Shown one piece after another: positions 7,958 to 16,095 of a stretch of DNA of 64,000 nucleotides; position 1 is the first letter of the stretch, and every line of letters starts with the position of its first letter. Source of the DNA: Sphingomonas sp. UV9 (GTDB lineage: Bacteria > Pseudomonadota > Alphaproteobacteria > Sphingomonadales > Sphingomonadaceae); the NCBI RefSeq assembly GCF_004101245.1, contig NZ_SCIN01000001.1, positions 882,784 through 946,783 of the forward strand, read 5' to 3'. Position numbers and translations under genes: made by a program. The notes under the pieces were generated by a model that did no database searches, was not told where the DNA came from, and worked only from the letters and a program-made list of their open reading frames with translations.

Positions 7958-8991
7958 GCGGCCCGCCTGACGTCGGTGGCGATGCGCGTCCAGGCTTCGG
8001 CGAACTTCGCGACATCGTCTTGCGTCGTGGTCCAGCCGAAGCTGACGCGGACGACTTCGGCGGCCGCTTCTGGGGAATAGCCCATCGCGCCGAGGACGTG
8101 GCTCGGGCGCATGCTGCCCGACGAACAGGCGCTGCCAGCGGAGACCGCGAACCCGGCCATGTCGAGGCGGATCAACTGTGCGGCGGAGCTGACGCCGGGC
8201 AGGCGGTAGGAGGCGATCGTCGGGATGCGGGGCGAATGCTGCGCGACGATCTCGCCGCCGCCGGCGACGATCGCGGCATCGAGGGTCGCGCGGAGGTCCG
8301 CCATGTCGGCGAACCAGTCGCGGGGGGCTTCGAGTGCGGCGGCGAAACCGAGCGCGCCGGGCAGGTTTTCGGTGCCACCGCGATAGCCGCGCTCCTGCCC
8401 GCCGGTCGGGTCAAGCAGGCCGAGGTCGCGAACCAGCAGCGCGCCGATGCCGGGGGGGCCTCCGAGCTTGTGCGCGGAGACGATGATGAGATCGGCGTCG
8501 GGCAGCGGGCGCTTGCCCGCAGTCTGCGAGCAGTCGGCGATCCATAGGCCGGTGGGAGGGCTTTGCAGGACGCCGGTTTCGCTGTTGGCGGATTGCAGCG
8601 CGGTGGTTTCGCTCGAGACGAACGGGAGTGGCTCGACGATACCGCCCGCGTCGACCGCCAGCATGACTGGCTGCTCGGCCGCGCGGAGGACGGCGTCATG
8701 CTCGACTGCAGCCACAGCGACACCCGGCCGCCCGCGCAACGCCAACGCCGCGGATTCGCTCGCGCCGCTGGTCAGGATCACGTGATGCGGCCAGTCGAGC
8801 GCCGCCGCGATCCGCTTGCGCGCATCCTCAAGCGCCGCCCTAGCCGCGCGCCCCTCAGCATGCGGCGAGGACGGGTTCGACCAGCGCGCCATGCCCTCGA
8901 TCACTGCGGCGACCGCCTCGGGGCGCATCGGCGTGGTGGCGGCGTGGTCGAGGTAGATGCGCGGGCCGTTGCGGGACAGGGTCGGTTCCAA
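7954..8991 (-). CDS. Cysteine desulfurase family protein, first of a tandem pair
   Basis: A 345-residue class V PLP aminotransferase related to NifS/IscS. It has the N-terminal motif IYLDHAATTPMRPEA, the PLP lysine in IVSAHKLGGPPG and the Cys loop SAGSACSSGSMRPSHVLGAM. It is shorter than IscS (about 400). It leads the desulfurase-desulfurase-ferredoxin operon and is divergent from the alpha/beta hydrolase at 9073. The two paralogues could form a heterodimer or differ in acceptor. The sequence does not decide this. Confidence 0.9.
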   Translation of the reverse strand: MEPTLSRNGPRIYLDHAATTPMRPEAVAAVIEGMARWSNPSSPHAEGRAARAALEDARKRIAAALDWPHHVILTSGASESAALALRGRPGVAVAAVEHDAVLRAAEQPVMLAVDAGGIVEPLPFVSSETTALQSANSETGVLQSPPTGLWIADCSQTAGKRPLPDADLIIVSAHKLGGPPGIGALLVRDLGLLDPTGGQERGYRGGTENLPGALGFAAALEAPRDWFADMADLRATLDAAIVAGGGEIVAQHSPRIPTIASYRLPGVSSAAQLIRLDMAGFAVSAGSACSSGSMRPSHVLGAMGYSPEAAAEVVRVSFGWTTTQDDVAKFAEAWTRIATDVRRAA

Positions 8992-9072
8992 TTGCGAAAA
9001 GGGGCTCGGCCCTTATATAGCGCGCATATTCCGTCACTCCACCCGAGTGCGCCTCCAGTTCGCGAGTGCCCC

Positions 9073-9729
9073 ATGCCAGAAGTCATTTTCCCCGGTCCCG
9101 AAGGCCGTCTCGAAGGTCGTTTTGCCCCGGGTCCGCGTCCCCGCGCGCCCGTAGCGATGATCCTGCACCCGCATCCGTCCGCCGGCGGCACGATGAACAA
9201 CGCGATCGTGCAACAGCTGTACAAGACGTTCCAGCGGCGCGGGTTTGCCACGCTGCGGTTCAATTTCCGCGGCGTGGGGAAGAGCCAGGGCGTGTTCGAC
9301 AATGGCGTCGGCGAATTGTCCGATGCGGCGAGCGCGCTCGACTGGGTGCAGAGCTTCCACCCCGAAGCGCAGACGACCTGGATCGCAGGCGTCAGCTTCG
9401 GTGCTTGGATCGGCATGCAGCTGCTGATGCGCCGTCCTGAGATCCGCGGGTTCATTTCGGTGGCACCGCCGGCAAATCTGTACGACTTCACCTTCCTGGC
9501 ACCCTGCCCGTCGAGCGGGATCATCATCCAGGGCGAGGGCGACGAGGTCGCGACGCCGGGCGCGACGCAGAAGCTGGTCGACAAGCTGCGGACGCAGAAG
9601 CACATCACGATCCATCACGATACGATCCCGAAGGCGAACCACTTCTTCGAGCACGAGATGCCCGAGTTGATGGGGTCGGTGGACAAGTATCTCGACATGC
9701 GTCTCGACCCGAACTCGCCGATCCGGTGA
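9073..9729 (+). CDS. Alpha/beta hydrolase
   Basis: A 218-residue serine hydrolase. The oxyanion segment is LHPHPSAGGTMNN (residues 31-43), the nucleophile elbow GVSFGA with S108. The acid is probably the Asp in EGDEVATP and the base the His in KANHFFEHE. An upstream in-frame extension to 8563 is rejected because it crosses the divergent desulfurase gene. The family is common in alphaproteobacteria near Fe-S assembly genes. The substrate is unknown. Confidence 0.88.
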   Translation: MPEVIFPGPEGRLEGRFAPGPRPRAPVAMILHPHPSAGGTMNNAIVQQLYKTFQRRGFATLRFNFRGVGKSQGVFDNGVGELSDAASALDWVQSFHPEAQTTWIAGVSFGAWIGMQLLMRRPEIRGFISVAPPANLYDFTFLAPCPSSGIIIQGEGDEVATPGATQKLVDKLRTQKHITIHHDTIPKANHFFEHEMPELMGSVDKYLDMRLDPNSPIR

Positions 9730-9735
9730 GCGCTT

Positions 9736-9766
9736 GAACCCTCTCCCTTCGGGGAGAGGGTTCTTT
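9736..9766 (+). terminator. Rho-independent terminator after the alpha/beta hydrolase
   Basis: A perfect 12-bp stem (GAACCCTCTCCC / GGGAGAGGGTTC) is closed by a TTCG tetraloop and followed by TTT. The same short palindrome recurs at 41444-41542, so it may derive from a repeat family. Confidence 0.85.
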
Positions 9767-9944
9767 AAAGCGTCCAGATCGCGACGTTGGCCAGCAGCAC
9801 TGCGGCCATCACCAGCATCAGGACGCCCTTCCTCACGTCGCGTTGCTTCACGATCAGCACGGTGCCGCCGATTAGGCAGGCGAACATGCTCAGCATGGCG
9901 ATGGCGGGGGCGGCGGCGGCGATGGTTGTCAGAGCGGCGTTCAT
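9765..9944 (-). CDS. Small two-helix membrane protein (59 residues)
   Basis: A short gene encoding 59 residues with two predicted transmembrane helices: about 8-32 (Ala-rich, then MLSMFACLIGGTVLIV) and about 39-58 (KGVLMLVMAAVLLANVAIW). A basic loop (KQRDVRKG) between them would face the cytoplasm. The stop codon touches the terminator of the convergent hydrolase gene. No strong ribosome site precedes the ATG at 9944. No family was recognised. Confidence 0.65.
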   Translation of the reverse strand: MNAALTTIAAAAPAIAMLSMFACLIGGTVLIVKQRDVRKGVLMLVMAAVLLANVAIWTL

Positions 9945-10046
9945 GCCGTGGCATAGCCGTAGGGCGCGCGCGATTGAAGCGGCGTTGACGCGGCGCCGGT
10001 GGCGGCCATAGCATCGGTGATCTTGTTCGGATCATCGGAGTTCGTG

Positions 10047-10649
10047 ATGCTGGCTTTCCTGGCGCTCCTCGCCGCCCCGATCCAGACAGAGACACCGCCG
10101 GCCTCCTCCACCGGCTGCCGCTACGACAAGCCCGCGATGATGGCGCTCGACGAACGCGCGTTCGACCGGACGATGACCGGCGGGTGGCGTACGCTCGCCA
10201 AGGCCGGGTGCGATGCGCAGGCGGCCGACCTGATCGCCGAATGGCGGTCGAGCCATCCCGCCAACGCGCGCACCGCCGGGCTGCTGCAATGGCACGAAGG
10301 GCAGTTGCGTGCGAATGCCGGGCAGACGGCGCGCGCGATCGCGTTGTTCGACGCCGCGCGCAAGTCGGCGGAGGAGGATGCGGGGTTCGGCTGGAACCTC
10401 TACGTCGACGGCAGCATCGCGTTTCTGCGTCGCGACCTCCCGGGGCTCGACGCGGCTCGTGCCAAGCTCACCGCGCTGCCGCGCCCGGCGGGGTACGCGC
10501 CGATCGGGGCGGACGGCAAACCCCGTGCCTATGCGTGGCCGATGAACCTCAACATCCTCGACGGGTTCGTCGCGTGTTGGAACCGGCCGTATAAGCAAGC
10601 CTATGCCTGCGCCGGGCCACCGAAAACGATTGTGGCGCCCAAAGCGTAA
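10047..10649 (+). CDS. Secreted TPR-like protein of unknown function
   Basis: A 200-residue predicted exported protein. The hydrophobic leader MLAFLALLAAPIQT is short. The mature part is helical and Ala-rich, with a tetratricopeptide-like stretch around WHEGQLRANAGQTARAIALFDAARKSAEE. Cys pairs occur near both ends. The ATG at 10047 has CGGAG 6 bases upstream and is preferred to an earlier in-frame start at 9999. It is convergent with the PLP dehydratase and separated by one base. Confidence 0.75.
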   Translation: MLAFLALLAAPIQTETPPASSTGCRYDKPAMMALDERAFDRTMTGGWRTLAKAGCDAQAADLIAEWRSSHPANARTAGLLQWHEGQLRANAGQTARAIALFDAARKSAEEDAGFGWNLYVDGSIAFLRRDLPGLDAARAKLTALPRPAGYAPIGADGKPRAYAWPMNLNILDGFVACWNRPYKQAYACAGPPKTIVAPKA

Positions 10650-10650
10650 G

Positions 10651-11613
10651 TCAGCCGGCCAACGCCTTCGCATAGGCGGCCAGATCGACGTTGCCGCCGG
10701 ACAGGATTACCAACAGGCCGGGAGCGCGTGGCACCTTTCCTGATAGCACCGCGGCCAGCCCCACGGCGCCCCCCGGTTCGATCACCAGCCGCAATTTCTC
10801 CGCTGCCCAGCGCTGCGCCGCGGCGATTTCCGATTCGCTGACCGCGACTCCGGTGGCGTCGCGGCGGGAGAGGACGTCGAAGGTGAGGGGCGATACGCGC
10901 AACGTCTGGAGCGCATCGCACGCGGTTGGCGGCGGGTTGGGGCCGACGGGTTCGATCCATGATGCCTCGAGCGAGCGGCGCATGTCGTCCCAGCCTTCGG
11001 GTTCGACCACGGTGATCGCGCTCTCGTTCAGCGCCAGTGCGATCCCTGCCGACAGACCACCGCCGCCGCACGGGATCACGACCCGGCGCGGGACGCCCAG
11101 CCCAAGCGCGGCCATCTGCGCCGCCGCCTCGATCCCCGCACTGCCCTGCCCTTCGATGATCCACGGGTCGTCGAAGCTCGCCACCAGCGTTGCGCCCCGC
11201 GCTTCCGCAAGCCCGGCGGCGATCGTCTCGCGGCTTTCGGTCGCGCGGTCGTAGGTCACCACCTCGGCGCCGAGCGCCAAGGTCGCCTCGCGTTTCAGTC
11301 GCGGTGCATCCGCCGGCATCACGATCGTCGCGGCGATGCCGAGCCGCTTGGCCGCCCACGCGACTCCCTGCGCGTGATTACCCGACGAGAACGCGACGAC
11401 GCCCTTCGACCGCGCCCGCTCGTCCAATGCGGTGAGTCGATGCCAAGCGCCGCGGATCTTGAACGCGCCGACCGGCTGGAGCGATTCGGCCTTGAACGCG
11501 ACCGGCACACCTCTGATTTCGCTCACGAAGAGTGGCGTCGGCGGCAGGATACGCGCGATCTTCTCCGCTGCATCGCGCACGCCCGCCCGTGTCGGCTGTC
11601 GCAAAATCGTCAC
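10651..11613 (-). CDS. Threonine/serine dehydratase-like PLP enzyme
   Basis: A 320-residue fold-type II PLP enzyme. The PLP lysine is K52 in GAFKIRGA, where the usual Ser is Ala. The SSGNHAQG motif binds substrate and cofactor, and the phosphate loop is CGGGGLSAG. There is no C-terminal ACT-like regulatory domain, so it resembles catabolic threonine dehydratase, serine racemase or hydroxyaspartate dehydratase rather than biosynthetic IlvA. The start is GTG at 11613. The exact substrate cannot be told from sequence. Confidence 0.85.
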   Translation of the reverse strand: MTILRQPTRAGVRDAAEKIARILPPTPLFVSEIRGVPVAFKAESLQPVGAFKIRGAWHRLTALDERARSKGVVAFSSGNHAQGVAWAAKRLGIAATIVMPADAPRLKREATLALGAEVVTYDRATESRETIAAGLAEARGATLVASFDDPWIIEGQGSAGIEAAAQMAALGLGVPRRVVIPCGGGGLSAGIALALNESAITVVEPEGWDDMRRSLEASWIEPVGPNPPPTACDALQTLRVSPLTFDVLSRRDATGVAVSESEIAAAQRWAAEKLRLVIEPGGAVGLAAVLSGKVPRAPGLLVILSGGNVDLAAYAKALAG

Positions 11614-11649
11614 ACACTGGCTCCTATGCGGCCTACCCTATTTACACGG

Positions 11650-11685
11650 GGGGCAAGCGACCCTAAATCGCCCTTCCGCTGCCCC
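11650..11685 (+). promoter_or_regulatory. Stem-loop in the leader of the decarboxylase gene
   Basis: GGGGCAAGCG pairs with CGCTGCCCC, leaving one bulged A and a 17-base loop, about 65 bases before the start codon. It may be a leader structure. No known riboswitch was recognised. Confidence 0.35.
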
Positions 11686-11750
11686 ATGGGACTTCCAACC
11701 GCAAGGCAGTGTTTTTGTAATTTGTCTCAGGACATTGGAGGTCCCTTGAA

Positions 11751-12986
11751 TTGGTCAAGCATCATATCGCGCTGGGGTTAGCGAAAGCCCATTCGACCGC
11801 CGACACACCCGTAATTTCGGGCGGCATCGACATCGCTAAAGGGCGCCCGGTTGATCCGGTCACGCTCGTTCGTCCGCACGCTGCTGCGCGCGCCGCTCGG
11901 TTCTTCGTCGAGAAGTTCCCGGGCCGCTCGATGTACGCAGTGAAGGCGAACCCGTCTCCTGAACTCCTGCAGATCCTGTGGGACAATGGCATCACGCATT
12001 ACGACGTGGCGTCGATCGCCGAAGTTCGCCTGGTCGCACGGACGCTCCCGCAAGCGACCCTGTGCTTCATGCACCCGGTCAAGGCCGAGGAAGCGGTGCG
12101 CGAGGCGTATTTCACGCACGGCGTCCGCACCTTCAGCCTCGACAGCCTCGAAGAGCTCGACAAGGTCGTTCGCGCGACCAACGAAGCGACCGACCTGACG
12201 CTGTGTGTCCGGTTGCGCGTGTCGTCCGAGCATTCGAAGCTGAGCCTCGCGTCGAAGTTCGGCGCGGCGCCGCATGAAGCCAAGGAGCTGTTGTTCGCAG
12301 CCCGCCAGGCGGCGGACGCGCTCGGCATCTGCTTCCACGTCGGTTCGCAGGCGATGACGCCGGAAGCGTATTCCAACGCAATGGAGCGCGTCCGTGCAGC
12401 GATCGTCGAGGCGGCGGTCACGGTCGACGTGATCGACGTCGGCGGCGGCTTCCCGTCCTCCTATCCCGGCATGGAGCCCCCGCCGCTCGAGCATTTCTTC
12501 GAGACGATCCACCGGTCGTTCGAATCGCTGCCCGTCAGCTATTCGTCCGAGCTGTGGTGCGAGCCGGGCCGGGCATTGTGCGCGGAATATTCGTCGATCA
12601 TCGTGCGTGTCGAGAAGCGTCGCGGGACCGAGCTGTACATCAACGACGGCGCCTATGGCGCGCTGTTCGATGCGGCACATATCGGCTGGCGTTTCCCGGT
12701 CGAACTGCTCCGCGAGCCGGACAGCCGTGCGAAGGACATGGAGTTCAGCTTCTACGGTCCGACGTGCGACGACATGGACTATATGGTCGGCCCGTTCATG
12801 CTGCCCGCGGATACGCAGGCCGGTGATTATATCGAAATCGGCATGCTTGGCGCGTACGGCTCGGCGATGCGGACCGCGTTCAACGGGTTCGGATCGGACG
12901 AGACGGTGATCGTCACCGACGAACCGATGGTCACGCTGTACGACGAGACGTTCCAGGACCTCGCGTCGAACGTCGTCAAGCTGTAA
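11751..12986 (+). CDS. Ornithine/lysine decarboxylase, fold type III (group IV)
   Basis: A 411-residue alanine-racemase-fold decarboxylase that makes putrescine from ornithine (or cadaverine from lysine). The PLP lysine is K65 in YAVKANPSPELL. The phosphate-binding glycines are in DVGGGFPSSYPG, and the pyridine-binding region is EPGRALCAE. The catalytic Cys is in GPTCDDMDYM. The start is TTG at 11751, supported by GGAGG 9 bases upstream. The next gene encodes a deoxyhypusine-synthase-like enzyme, so putrescine for homospermidine is the likely product. Confidence 0.92.
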   Translation: MVKHHIALGLAKAHSTADTPVISGGIDIAKGRPVDPVTLVRPHAAARAARFFVEKFPGRSMYAVKANPSPELLQILWDNGITHYDVASIAEVRLVARTLPQATLCFMHPVKAEEAVREAYFTHGVRTFSLDSLEELDKVVRATNEATDLTLCVRLRVSSEHSKLSLASKFGAAPHEAKELLFAARQAADALGICFHVGSQAMTPEAYSNAMERVRAAIVEAAVTVDVIDVGGGFPSSYPGMEPPPLEHFFETIHRSFESLPVSYSSELWCEPGRALCAEYSSIIVRVEKRRGTELYINDGAYGALFDAAHIGWRFPVELLREPDSRAKDMEFSFYGPTCDDMDYMVGPFMLPADTQAGDYIEIGMLGAYGSAMRTAFNGFGSDETVIVTDEPMVTLYDETFQDLASNVVKL

Positions 12987-13017
12987 CCAACACTCAGTAA
13001 TCGTTCGCTCTTCGTCT

Positions 13018-13130
13018 TCCCCTCCCGTTTACGGGAGGGGACCGAGGGGTGGGCGCGCGTTTTCCACATCCGGCGCGTTCGCGGTGAGCGGGCGCCCACC
13101 CCCTAGCCCCCTCCCGCAGGCGGGAGGGGG
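13018..13130. repeat. Family D palindromic element between the polyamine genes
   Basis: An element of about 113 bases with nested inverted repeats. CCCTCCCGTTTACGGGAGGG is at the left, GCGCCCACCCCC and CTCCCGCAGGCGGGAGG at the right. It fills most of the 162-base gap before the deoxyhypusine-synthase-like gene. A related copy lies at 42622-42730. Confidence 0.8.
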
Positions 13131-13148
13131 GATCAGGAGATATTAGAC

Positions 13149-14204
13149 ATGACCGAAGACACTCGCATCGACGCGCAGCGCAAGGCTGAGCTCCTGTCCA
13201 CCACCGTCGAGCATATCGACATCACCAGCTTCGACGCGCGGCCGATCGTCGATGCGATGAAGAAGATGTCGTTCACCAGCCGTGACCTCGGCCGCGCGAC
13301 CGACATCTACAACCAGATGCTCGCCGACAAGGACTGCACGATCTTCCTGGTGATCGCAGGGAGCACGAGCGCCGGCGGCTGCATGGACCTGTATGCCGAG
13401 CTGCTGCGCAACAACATGATCGACGGCATCGTCGCGACTGGCGCGACGATCGTCGACATGGATTTCTTCGAGGGCCTCGGCCACAAGCATTATCAGGCGC
13501 TCGACGTGCCGCACGACGACGTGCTGCGCTCGCTGATGATCGACCGGATCTACGACACCTATATCGACGAGGAAGAGCTCCAGCACGTCGACCACACGAT
13601 CTTCGAGATCGCCGAGACGCTGGAACCCCGCCCCTATTCGAGCCGCGAGTTCATCCGCGAGATGGGCAAGTATCTCGTCGAGCACGGCAAGAAGGACAAC
13701 AGCCTCGTTAAGCTCGCCTATGAGCATGACGTGCCGATCTTCTGCCCGGCGTTCGTCGACTCTTCGGCGGGCTTCGGTCTGGTCAAGCACCAGGTCGATG
13801 CGGCGAAGGCGGGCAAGCCGTACATGGTCCTCGACGCGATCGCCGATTTCCGCGAGCTCACCGAGATCAAGATCAAGGCGGGCACCACCGGGCTGCTGAT
13901 GATCGGCGGCGGCGTGCCGAAGAACTTCATCCAGGACACCGTCGTCTGCGCCGAGATTCTCGGTCACGACGACGTCCAGGTCCACAAGTATGCGGTGCAG
14001 ATCACGGTCGCCGACGTGCGCGACGGTGCGTGCTCGTCGTCGACGCTGCAGGAGGCCGCCTCGTGGGGCAAGGTCAACACCGGCATCGAGCAGATGGTGT
14101 TCGCCGAGGCGGGTTCGGTCATGCCGTTGCTGGCGTCGGACGCGTATCACCGCGGCCTCTGGAAGGACCGTCCGGTCCGCAAGTGGGGTGCGTCGTTCGA
14201 CTGA
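13149..14204 (+). CDS. Deoxyhypusine-synthase-family protein, probable homospermidine synthase
   Basis: A 351-residue NAD-dependent aminobutyl transferase of the deoxyhypusine synthase family. The reactive lysine that forms the imine in DHS is conserved as K308 in AASWGKVNTG. NAD-binding glycines occur in FLVIAGSTSAGGC and MIGGGVPKNF. Bacteria lack eIF5A and hypusine, so bacterial members are thought to act on free polyamines. With an ornithine decarboxylase upstream, putrescine to homospermidine is the best reading. AGGAG precedes the ATG. Spermidine-linked alternatives cannot be excluded. Confidence 0.88.
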   Translation: MTEDTRIDAQRKAELLSTTVEHIDITSFDARPIVDAMKKMSFTSRDLGRATDIYNQMLADKDCTIFLVIAGSTSAGGCMDLYAELLRNNMIDGIVATGATIVDMDFFEGLGHKHYQALDVPHDDVLRSLMIDRIYDTYIDEEELQHVDHTIFEIAETLEPRPYSSREFIREMGKYLVEHGKKDNSLVKLAYEHDVPIFCPAFVDSSAGFGLVKHQVDAAKAGKPYMVLDAIADFRELTEIKIKAGTTGLLMIGGGVPKNFIQDTVVCAEILGHDDVQVHKYAVQITVADVRDGACSSSTLQEAASWGKVNTGIEQMVFAEAGSVMPLLASDAYHRGLWKDRPVRKWGASFD

Positions 14205-14256
14205 ACCGGTTGGCGTAACAGCCAGCCGACATTGCATCGACCAAGCGCTTGAGGCA

Positions 14257-14287
14257 GCCTCCTCCGGGTAACCGGGGGAGGCTTTTT
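14257..14287 (+). terminator. Rho-independent terminator
   Basis: An 11-bp stem (GCCTCCTCCGG / CCGGGGGAGGC, one wobble) with a GTAA loop and TTTTT. It closes the polyamine gene pair just before the MAPEG gene. Confidence 0.88.
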
Positions 14288-14288
14288 C

Positions 14289-14729
14289 ATGCAGGACGGC
14301 GTAATCCATAGCGAGATCCTGCGACCCATGGTGGCGCTGATCGCGTGGACCCTGATAATGCTGGGCTGGACGCTTGCGACGCGACTGCCGGCGATGAAGG
14401 CGGCCGGAATCAACATGGCCACACTGGTCGGCACGAAAGCCGCCGATGCGGACCGGGGCCTGCCGGCGAAGACGCAGTGGAAGGCGCATAACTACAACCA
14501 CCTGATGGAACAGCCGACGCTGTTCTATGCGGTCTGCGCCGTGCTGGCGATTTCGGGAACGGGCTACGGCGTCAATGCCTGGATCGCCTGGGGCTATGTG
14601 GCACTACGCGTCGCTCACAGCGTCGTGCAGGTGACGAGCAACCGCGTGCGGACGCGCTTCCTTCTGTTCGCGCTGTCGAGTCTCCTGCTGGTCGCGCTGA
14701 CGCTGCATGCCGCAATGGCCGTATTCTAA
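14289..14729 (+). CDS. MAPEG family membrane protein
   Basis: A 146-residue protein with four predicted membrane helices (about 13-31, 74-93, 97-113 and 122-144). The family signature is RxxNHxMEQPTLFYAV-like (AHNYNHLMEQPTLFYAV), and a second conserved part is ALRVAHSVVQVTSNRVRTRF. MAPEG proteins include glutathione-dependent membrane enzymes. The bacterial role is mostly unknown. The start overlaps the tail of the preceding terminator, so an internal start or separate promoter is possible. Confidence 0.85.
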   Translation: MQDGVIHSEILRPMVALIAWTLIMLGWTLATRLPAMKAAGINMATLVGTKAADADRGLPAKTQWKAHNYNHLMEQPTLFYAVCAVLAISGTGYGVNAWIAWGYVALRVAHSVVQVTSNRVRTRFLLFALSSLLLVALTLHAAMAVF

Positions 14730-14818
14730 GCGATGAACGCCTCGAGCGTGCCAAATCACCAGGGCAGATACTCGCGGGGACTAGGCTGAGGGGCATCGCA
14801 TCGGCTAGCCACGCTGCC

Positions 14819-15808
14819 ATGACTTTCGATCGCCGCTCGCTCCTGTCCCTCCCCCTCGTCGCCGGACTCGCGCCCGCAGCGTTCGCGCAGACCGGGGCCA
14901 AGGCGCGCGCGTCGGGGATGCCCGTCTGGCCTCCCGCAGAGCGGTTCACGCTATGGCCGGGGATTCCGGCAGGCGCACCCAACCCGCTGCCGACGCCGCA
15001 TCCGAGCACGCCGCGCTATCCAGATGGGTACCGCGATTTCCAGATGCGCGGCGTCGTTCGGCCGGAGGTCGGTGTATTTCGTCCGGCGCGTCCGGACGGC
15101 CGGTCGGTACTGATCGTACCCGGCGGCGGCTATTACATCACCTCGCTCCGCAACGAGGGCATCGACGTCGCGCGCGCACTCAACGCGTTCGGCATCACCG
15201 CGTTCGTGCTGAGCTATCGCCTGCCGGGCGAAGGCTGGGCCGATCGTGCCGACGTGCCGCTCGCCGATGCGCAGCGCGCGATGCGGCTGATCCGCGCCAA
15301 CGCACGCACGTACGGGATCAGGGCGGAGAAGCTTGGCGTGCTCGGCTTCTCGGCGGGCGGGCATCTCGCCGGTTCGCTGGCGGTGCTCCACGACTTCGCG
15401 GCGTATCGCGCCGTCGATGCGGCCGACCGCCATTCGGCACGCCCGGCCTGGGCGGGGCTGATGTACGCGGTGTCGAACATGGACCCGGGTCGGAGCCACG
15501 GCGGATCGCGCACCAACCTGCTCGGCCCCGATCCTTTGCCGGCCGTGCAGGCGCGCTACGCGATCGATCGCCAGCTCAAGGCCGGCGCACCGCCATTGTT
15601 CCTGGTCCATGCCGAAGACGACGGCACCGTGCCGGTCGCCAACAGCGTCGACACGCTCGCCGCGGCCCGGCGCGTGGGCATCCCGGCAGAGGCGCATTTC
15701 CTCCAGCGTGGCGGCCATGGCTTCGGCACGCGCCTCTCACCGCGCTCGCCCGGATCCCTGTGGCCCCAGTTGTTCGATCGGTGGATGGGCGAGCTGGTCT
15801 TGGCCTGA
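14819..15808 (+). CDS. Exported alpha/beta hydrolase (esterase/lipase family)
   Basis: A 329-residue predicted periplasmic esterase. The leader MTFDRRSLLSLPLVAGLAPAAFA has a twin-arginine-like DRRSLL motif. The oxyanion motif is VPGGGYY, the nucleophile GFSAGGHLAG, and the acid and base are in HAEDDGTVP and QRGGHGFG. This layout resembles acetyl-xylan esterase-like or BD-FAE-type carbohydrate esterases. The substrate is not known. It stands alone between the MAPEG gene and a small hypothetical gene. Confidence 0.87.
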   Translation: MTFDRRSLLSLPLVAGLAPAAFAQTGAKARASGMPVWPPAERFTLWPGIPAGAPNPLPTPHPSTPRYPDGYRDFQMRGVVRPEVGVFRPARPDGRSVLIVPGGGYYITSLRNEGIDVARALNAFGITAFVLSYRLPGEGWADRADVPLADAQRAMRLIRANARTYGIRAEKLGVLGFSAGGHLAGSLAVLHDFAAYRAVDAADRHSARPAWAGLMYAVSNMDPGRSHGGSRTNLLGPDPLPAVQARYAIDRQLKAGAPPLFLVHAEDDGTVPVANSVDTLAAARRVGIPAEAHFLQRGGHGFGTRLSPRSPGSLWPQLFDRWMGELVLA

Positions 15809-15895
15809 CGGACGCGCCGGGCGCGTAGGGATTCGCAACATGGTGGGACCGACTGGCTGGATCGGGCGTTATCCTTATCTCACGGGAGACGCCAA

Positions 15896-16090
15896 GTGAC
15901 ACAGCCGTTCGCAGAACCACGCGACGTATTTCACGAGAACGGCGAGGTCGTGATCGACGGACCGAATGGCGGCGTGATCGCGATGACACCCGAAGCGGCC
16001 CTGCGTACCGCCGGGCGGCTGGACGAAGCCGCGCTGGACGAACTTATCGCCAGGGCGCAGCGGGCCGAAGGCCGGACGATCGACCGGTAG
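15896..16090 (+). CDS. Small hypothetical protein (64 residues)
   Basis: Short acidic soluble protein of unknown function, with a beta-rich first half (GEVVIDGPNGGVIAMTPEAA) and a helical tail (LDEAALDELIARAQRAEG). The start is GTG, with GGGAG about 7 bases upstream. There are no Cys and no signal peptide. It is 85 bases downstream of the esterase on the same strand and convergent with the HAD gene. Confidence 0.7.
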   Translation: MTQPFAEPRDVFHENGEVVIDGPNGGVIAMTPEAALRTAGRLDEAALDELIARAQRAEGRTIDR

Positions 16091-16095
16091 GTGCG

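Noticed and set aside
13018..13130. CRISPR-like array
   Set aside because: The repeats are inverted, not regularly spaced direct repeats, and there are no cas genes.
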